Shown: positions 57,132 to 64,000 of the stretch, piece by piece
How the letters are laid out: the number at the start of each line of letters is the position of its first letter
Position numbering within the stretch: the stretch's first letter is position 1
Assembly (NCBI GenBank): GCA_014529385.2
Contig: CM043960.1
Coordinates: 118,304,043-118,368,042 of the forward strand
Direction: 5' to 3'
DNA length: 64,000 nucleotides
Source: Adiantum capillus-veneris
Lineage: Eukaryota; Streptophyta; Polypodiopsida; Polypodiales; Pteridaceae
The notes under the pieces: generated by a model
Told to the model about the DNA's origin: nothing
Databases searched by the model: none
Seen by the model: only the letters and a program-made list of their open reading frames with translations
Position numbers and translations under genes: made by a program

Positions 57132-57356
57132 CCCCACAGAGTCCTCAGTGTTATTAATCAATCACCAATACGCGCCTCTGTACGACTGAACAGAAGTCCA
57201 CACACACACACTCACAACTGCACTGAGTTCATTCTCGCTCGCTGTGTTGCCGTTCAGACAGGGAACACTTGCCTGAAGTGGCCGGAGCAAGCACATTCTG
57301 CCACGTGTCCGAAGGAGGAGGCCGGACTTCCCTCCCCCTTTATCTATTAGCGTAGA
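57022..57356 (-). mobile_element. Helitron 5' end, copy 3
   Basis: The minus strand starts TCTACGCTAATAGATAAAGG at 57356 after an A. Homology to copy 2 begins at ACTCGACAGGCAT on the plus strand and runs to the terminus. It contains (CT)n at 57091-57129. Confidence 0.6.
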
Positions 57357-57794
57357 TGTGGAAGCTTGAAAGATCTTTTGGGCTTCAGGAAAGAAAAAAG
57401 AAAGTTAAGTTTCGCTTCAACATGCATTTAAAGAGTCAGTGATAAAAAAGGGACAAATTGAATTCTTTTGCTTTTTGTTTAAGAGTTTCTTTGGTTTTTA
57501 AAAAATCAATACTTCATAAAACAAGAGTTTGTTTGCTATGAGCACTCGATAGGTGATGGGATGCTTTGTGCACGAGTAAGAGAGAGAGAGAGAGATAGAT
57601 AGATAGATAGACTGAATTATTGTACACAAAGGTCATATATGACATATGGGACCAAAAGACAAAACAATACAATGGTGCTTTGAAATGGAGGTGTTGGGTA
57701 CATATCAGTTAAGGACTGAGGGTCCATTGGCCAAAACAAAGAAAAGGAATAAAAACTAAGAGGGGTTGGATGAGGGGGAAGCCGGTTTGGAAGC
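57357..57794. other. intergenic; short (GA)n and (GATA)n
   Basis: (AG)n at about 57580-57595 runs into GATA repeats (to about 57611). The right part is probably the downstream flank of the LINE ORF1 at 57795-58498. No other signal. Confidence 0.4.
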
Positions 57795-58498
57795 TCAAAA
57801 CTCTTGAATGATGGCTTTACGACTTAGATAGACCGCCCATTTTCCTTGTTTGCGGGCTTTGTACATCTTCTTGAGCTCCCTTGCTTTTGTCTTTAGTTGA
57901 TTTGTAGTTAATTCTTTAGTGATCCAATGATTTTGTCCCTTGAGGAGGCGAGATTGGTGTAGCAACCGCAATCCCTCTTGTTTGTCCTTGAAGGTGAGGA
58001 TACATTGCATAGGTGGTACTTTCCTACGTGTATCATTGATCCAAGTGATGGCTTCGGTCTTTATGTGAGCTAGTTGAAGGATATCATTGAGCTTGGTGAT
58101 GGCTTCTTCTAGGGTTTCCTCATCATTGCACCATGGGGAGGAAGTCCCCCAATCCGGACCTTGAGGCAAAGGGATTCTTGCAGCTGACGCTCTTGCAAGA
58201 CCGCTTGTATCTTAGTGTCAATCTTCTTGGTGATGTCGTGTGTTGCCGAGTGAGCTTTGATGATCTTTTCTTCAAGTTGCTTCACCTTGTCGGTAGTGAG
58301 ATCTACCATAGAATCAAACCGTGCATTGTGTTTCTTAAGGCGAGCCTTGAGGTCATGATTTTCTTCAATAAATTTGTCTAGGGCTGCTTGTAGTTGTTCA
58401 ATGTGGTTGGCTTTGCTCGGAGCGGCTACAACAGTACCAAAACTTGGTCGTGTTCCTCTGGGCGTCTTTGGGAGTGGTGTCCTTGCCTTGGTAGCCAT
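57795..58498 (-). mobile_element. LINE ORF1-like gene, one frameshift
   Basis: From the ATG at 58498 the minus strand encodes a basic N-terminus (MATKARTPLPKTPRGTRP), a coiled coil (residues ~30-105: IEQLQAALDKFIEENHDLKA) and LCLKVRIGGLPPHG, the start of an RRM-like fold. The sequence continues one frame over near 58118 with NDEETLEEAITKLNDILQ, RKVPPMQCILTFKDKQE and ITKELTTNQLKTKARELKKM, ending in a basic C-terminal domain at 57795. Plan matches L1 ORF1p (coiled coil, RRM, CTD). A single-base shift separates the halves. The overlap of the two frames is about 60 bp. No ORF2 is present. Confidence 0.6.
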
Positions 58499-59540
<1,042 letters not shown>

Positions 59541-61029
59541 GATCGCTCAAAAAATATTGCTCGGGCTACGATAAGACTCGCAAACCCGAATCAAGCATGG
59601 CTTGAATACAAACAATGTCGATTAAAAGCATGGCTTCTCTCGAGTACCTTGACACAAAACGCTCATCAAAGGTTAAATTTTGATGCAAAGGCTTGGAAAA
59701 TCGGTAATTTTCTAAAATCTCAAGGAGATTGACATGGCCTACTACTTGTCACCGCTCCTAGAAGTTGGCGACAAGTACTTACCACACATCACTATTAGCC
59801 AATTTCAAGTATGCTTTGTGAGTGCAATTAAGATAAACATCAATTACAAATTATCTTATAATTCTCAATATGATGTAATATTTGACATGGTCATTTAGCT
59901 AAAAATGTTTGACAAGTTCAATTCTCTTTTGCCATGATAGATGTATCTCGGTAGCAATAGCATTTGTTGGTCATGAGCACGAGTTCCAAAAGGGGAAACT
60001 TTGTAACGGGCATGAGTGAGAGTGTCAGTATGATACAAGCAAAGATGGCATACATGGTACATATGATAGCTCTCACTTTATCCACATATATAGCTATGTG
60101 CCAGATTTTATAAATGGCTATGAGCCAATTCTAGCACAAACAACAAAATCATGCTAAAATTCACTCTCAAAATGAGATTTTCCTTTAGAAATTTCAAGAC
60201 AATTTCCCACATCAGGGCGACCAATTTAGACGATTTCAAGTTTTGCTTGTTTTTCCATCTTTAAACCTTTACTTTGGAAAAGATTGTTTGTTGTGCAAGG
60301 CAAAGTGCTTTGATAGTTTCACGTGAAGCAAGTCTTCTAACTTGTGCCAAGATACTACCCTTTGACTTGGAATCAAGGTCATTGGCACACAAGTTTGGGG
60401 AATTGGCAATATAGATATATCATCTCACACTTTTATGTATGGCAACATCGAATTATGATGTATCTCGACTAGTACTGTGCAAGGCACTTATGGTTTTGGC
60501 TCTTACACTCGAGGCCATCACTCTAACTAAGGGCTTACACCTCTGCATGTATGGCACGCCAGTCAGGGGGAATGAATTTCAGCTCATCATTGTTTACGCT
60601 TCCGCTATAACACCAGCTACTTTGTGAAGGACAAGGTAAGTTGTTTCTTTTGTTGATGCCAACGTACAACAACACTAAAAGGGACCTAAATCACAAGGAC
60701 TTGTTTCACATGAAAAATGATATAGTTTAGTCACCCTGGCATCTTTACGATCACATACAAGGTAGGTGGGTCAAGATGTAACTTATGTTTTTTGTTACCT
60801 CTGTCTGCAAGAACATCATTCAAGCAGAATGTTGTATGCTTATTGAATAAGTTGCAAGCCAAGAATAGTATGCACAACAACATACGCAAAAGGAATCCAC
60901 CACAGTAGACTAAGAATTTTTTATCAGCCTAGCATGCTCTCTCTCTCTCTCTCTCTTTCCTATTTCTCTCAAGGAGTAATGAAAACCTTCCAAGTAGACA
61001 TTTGATACATGTTTTTGTTGTGCGTAGTC
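59541..61029. other. intergenic, no gene recognised
   Basis: AT-rich sequence with short ORFs only. (CT)n at about 60940-60957. It may be the outer continuation of the inverted-repeat arm that starts by 61030, whose partner would lie beyond the window. Confidence 0.4.
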
Positions 61030-62519
61030 ATGAGCCACGATGCTCTGACTCTCAGCAAGAAATTGGTGATGATGCCACAAGATTTAGTATTCACACAACT
61101 GAATACTCGTTTAAAATAGGATAAGTGCTAAGAGCCACAAGGGCTAAGAGTCATTTGTTTTCAAAGGGCTAAGAGCCTACTATTTTTAAACCATGGGTAA
61201 TTGTTCTCAAGATCGTACAGATCTACCTAGTGGAGTATCCATCAAATTTAATGGACCATTACGAGTCTTGCCATTACTGTTCTTTTAGGGTGCCACTTTA
61301 GCATTACATGCTTTTGGTGCAAAGAGCGAGTTGGGTTTGTGATGATCTTAAACTCATATAGGCTTATCTGTACCATGGTGTATAGAGGAGCACATTGTTT
61401 TAGACAACAGAGTTGTCCACAAGAACCCAAGGTTATAGACTTCTTAGTCTTGTATAGATTCGTAGTTTTGAATAAGATTCCAACTTGAGATCAAGTTTCC
61501 TCTATAGCACTAGGAGTGTCTATAGGAGCACCGTTTTTGGGGTAGGACCCAGTGGTGGTTACTTAATCAATCAATAAGTGTTGATGGTCAACTTGGAAAC
61601 CTTCACACTTTTGTTTGCGGGGAGAGAAAGTTTCCATCTACCAAGGGGTATTCAATAATTTTTTAACCGGATCTAACCAAGGGATTCGGATTGTCAAGGC
61701 AACACCTAGGATTAATAGCTTAAATTTCTTTATCTTCACTAATCTTTTTTTTTAGTGATTAGTAAGTCAAAGGATTTTGGATAATGTATCCTTACAGGTT
61801 GAAATATGCACTTGCCCTCCAAGTAAGTATCAAGTATTTTCCACGTTATTGTATGTATATGATTTTGGTTCAGTTTCATTTCCAAATAAGTTTGGTTAAT
61901 CTCTGCAACATGGATGCATAAGCTAGAAGGCTTTCATCCAATTTTCTCTTCGGCCACATAACAAGGTCATGTAAGAGCATAGCAGTTTGGAAGTAGTATC
62001 ACTTTCTCTGTTCTTTGTGAATTAGGATACCATGACGGTTTTGTTCCCTATTACAACACATACAAACCTACATGGTAGGTTTTTTTTGGCACATGTTGTT
62101 AGTCACAAGGTGTGCAACATGGTCTTTAAACTCAAGGAGCTTGGTTTAGCCAATGTGGAGTAAAGCTCATGAGGGTCCCTCTCGCTCATGTCGATGAGTG
62201 TTTGTAGTTACTTCTACACACAAGTACGTCTCGTACTTGTTAGATGACCCTTTTCTTGGCATCATATCTTGAGACATATTCTAAATGTGGAGAATATGAG
62301 TCTTTGGGACTGACATTGGTGCCTGTTGTGGCAGAGTCCTTAGGTGCTGGTCACATCCGCTTGTTAGACCATTCAATGTACATAGTACCAAGAAAAATTT
62401 CTGTGCCAAAAATTATCGGGTACTAAGTACAGACTTTTTGAGGTTACAAGTACGATAAACAAAATTGACAGATGGTTGTTTATATGTATAGCAAGGATAT
62501 GTTTTGTTAGTGGAAATGT
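61030..62519 (+). repeat. long inverted repeat, left arm
   Basis: This arm pairs in reverse with about 62668-64000. Matched words include AAATTGGTGATGATGC (about 61061 against about 63975), ACCATGGTGTATAG (about 61373 against 63806), GTAGGACCCA (about 61543 against 63675) and GAGGTTACAAGTA (about 62439 against 62745). It has about 150 bp not in the other arm, near 61075-61235, which contains three GGCTAAGAG words. No clear coding sequence. Confidence 0.75.
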
Positions 62520-62667
62520 TTCATTGTTGGTACTTAAATAAGATTGAGTTTTCAAATTCTATTATGGTCTAGTCCCCTGCAATCATTCCAAACAAGCATG
62601 TGCTAAACACTAGGACCCATAACACTTAGTGTGCATGCATTCAACACAAAATTATTCAAACGTGCAT
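62520..62667. other. spacer between inverted-repeat arms
   Basis: About 150 bp with no pairing partner and no gene. Confidence 0.6.
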
Positions 62668-64000
62668 TTTCATGGGACTTTCCACGGTACGTACGTGAAA
62701 GCCTTGCTACAAAAGTTGGATCCGTCAATGATGTTTACCATACTTGTAACCTCAACAAGTTTGTACTTAGTTCCCGATAATTTTTTTTCACTGAAATTGT
62801 TCCTGGTACTATGTGCTCAAAATGGTCTGACAAATGGATGTGACCAGCACCTAGGAACTCATTCATGACACATCATTAAGAAATAGGCGACAGTGTCAGT
62901 CCTAAAAACTCATATTCTCCACATGTGGAATATGTCTCAAAAAATGATGTCAAGAAAAGTGACATCTAGCAAGTACGAGATGTATTTTTGTGTGGAGGTA
63001 ACTGCAAACGCTCAACGACATGAGTGAGAGGGACCCTCATATACTTGCTCCACACTGGCTAAACCAAACCCCATGAGTTCTTGGATCATGTTTTACACCA
63101 TGTGACTAACAACATGTACCAAACAGAATCCTACCATATAGGTCTGTAACTATTTCTACAGGGAACCAACCTATGTTGGTATCGTGATGAACTAGTAAGA
63201 GACAGGGACAGGTTTCCCAAATGGTACCTTAAACACTACTTTCTCAAAATGCTATGCACTTACATGACCTTTTCATGTGACTGAATAGAAAATTGGATGA
63301 AATCCTTCTAGCTTATGCATCCTCTTGGAGAGCTTAACCAAACGTATTTGGAAATGAAAACAAATCGAAAGAATATACTTACGATAAGGTGGAAAATACC
63401 TTATACTTACCTGGAGGTCAAGTGCATATTTCAACCTATTAGTATGCATTATCAAATTCCCTTTGACCTGCTAATCACTAAAAATATTGAAGATAAAGAA
63501 ATTTAAGCTATTAACATGGGTGTTGCCTTGGCAAATTGAACCCCTTTGTTAGATTTAGGAAAGAACTTATTGATTACCCCATGGCAGATGGAGAATTTCA
63601 TTCCCCAACAACAAACATGTGAAGGTTTCCAGAATCGACCATCAACACTTATTGAGTGATTTAGTAACCACCGATGGGTCCTACCCCAAAAATGGTGCTT
63701 CTAAAGACACTTCTAGTGCTATAGAGTAAACTTGATCTTAGGTTTAACCTTGGGTTCTTGTGGATAGTTGTGATGTCTAAAACATTGTGCTCAGCTATAC
63801 ACCATGGTATAGATAAACCTATATGAGTTTAAATTCATCAAAAACCCAACTCAATCATCGCATAAAAAATATGTAGAGCTAAAGTGACACCCAGAATACC
63901 ATTAATGACAAGGCTCTTGCTTGTCCATTAATGATTGACCAACGAATAATAAATTTTTATCGCATCATCACCAATTTCTGTTGAGAGTTAGAGCACCCTA
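62668..64000 (-). repeat. long inverted repeat, right arm (cut by window edge)
   Basis: Reverse complement of the left arm with many substitutions and small indels, colinear to the last base of the window (GTTGAGAGTTAGAGCACC pairs with the GATGCTCTGACTCTCAGC stretch near 61039). The outer end is not reached, so arms are at least 1.3 kb. Confidence 0.75.

Overview
The window reads as repeat-dense nuclear DNA of a land plant. The evidence is plant-type Ty3/gypsy and Ty1/copia elements, a tRNA-Asp-type primer site, L1-type LINEs, Helitron ends of the plant type (starting TCTATACTAATA) and many long CT/GA and GT microsatellites. The copia gag and the abundant (CT)n suggest a fern or another seed-free plant, but the species cannot be fixed from sequence alone. 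I see no convincing intact host gene, no rRNA and no tRNA gene. Almost everything is transposable elements in different states of decay, often nested. || Layout. 1-1.1 kb: end of a gypsy element. 1.2-4.25 kb: a decayed LINE split by a 1.3-kb TIR element. 4.25-9.1 kb: LINE tails, minisatellites, a three-copy repeat of about 320 bp, and a 75-bp unit triplicated around CA/GA microsatellites. 9132-25645: one 16.5-kb gypsy element (minus strand) with ~1-kb LTRs, matching ACGTG target duplications, PBS and PPT. 25.6-30.3 kb: LINE tails, two copies of a foldback hairpin repeat, SINE-like pieces, a Helitron end and a LINE fragment. 30.3-31.7 kb: 5' part of a copia element. 33-39 kb: an old gypsy element. 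39.4-40.6 kb: LINE ORF1 plus endonuclease start. 41.4-51.5 kb: an old plus-strand copia interrupted by a young, whole-looking minus-strand copia (45447-50624, LTRs identical by eye, GACTT duplications). 51.5-54.6 kb: copia pieces, one a gag-only derivative. 54.7-57.4 kb: a 118-codon ORF and two Helitron 5' ends. 57.8-59.5 kb: LINE ORF1 and microsatellites. 61.03-64.0 kb: a very long inverted repeat that runs off the window. || The most interesting item is in the 16.5-kb gypsy element. A 24-bp palindrome (arm AGACATCAT, centre ACGCGT, mirrored arm) occurs nine times, five copies on one side of the coding region and four on the other. Copies are spaced at about 284 bp with one short step of 120-135 bp in each cluster. 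The two clusters look like homologous arrays whose spacers have drifted while the palindromes stayed almost perfect. The same element has two integrase-type zinc modules in tandem, a second retropepsin-like domain after the integrase followed by KQIWIPK-type repeats, a duplicated 12-bp polypurine tract and an extra ORF next to the 3' LTR.
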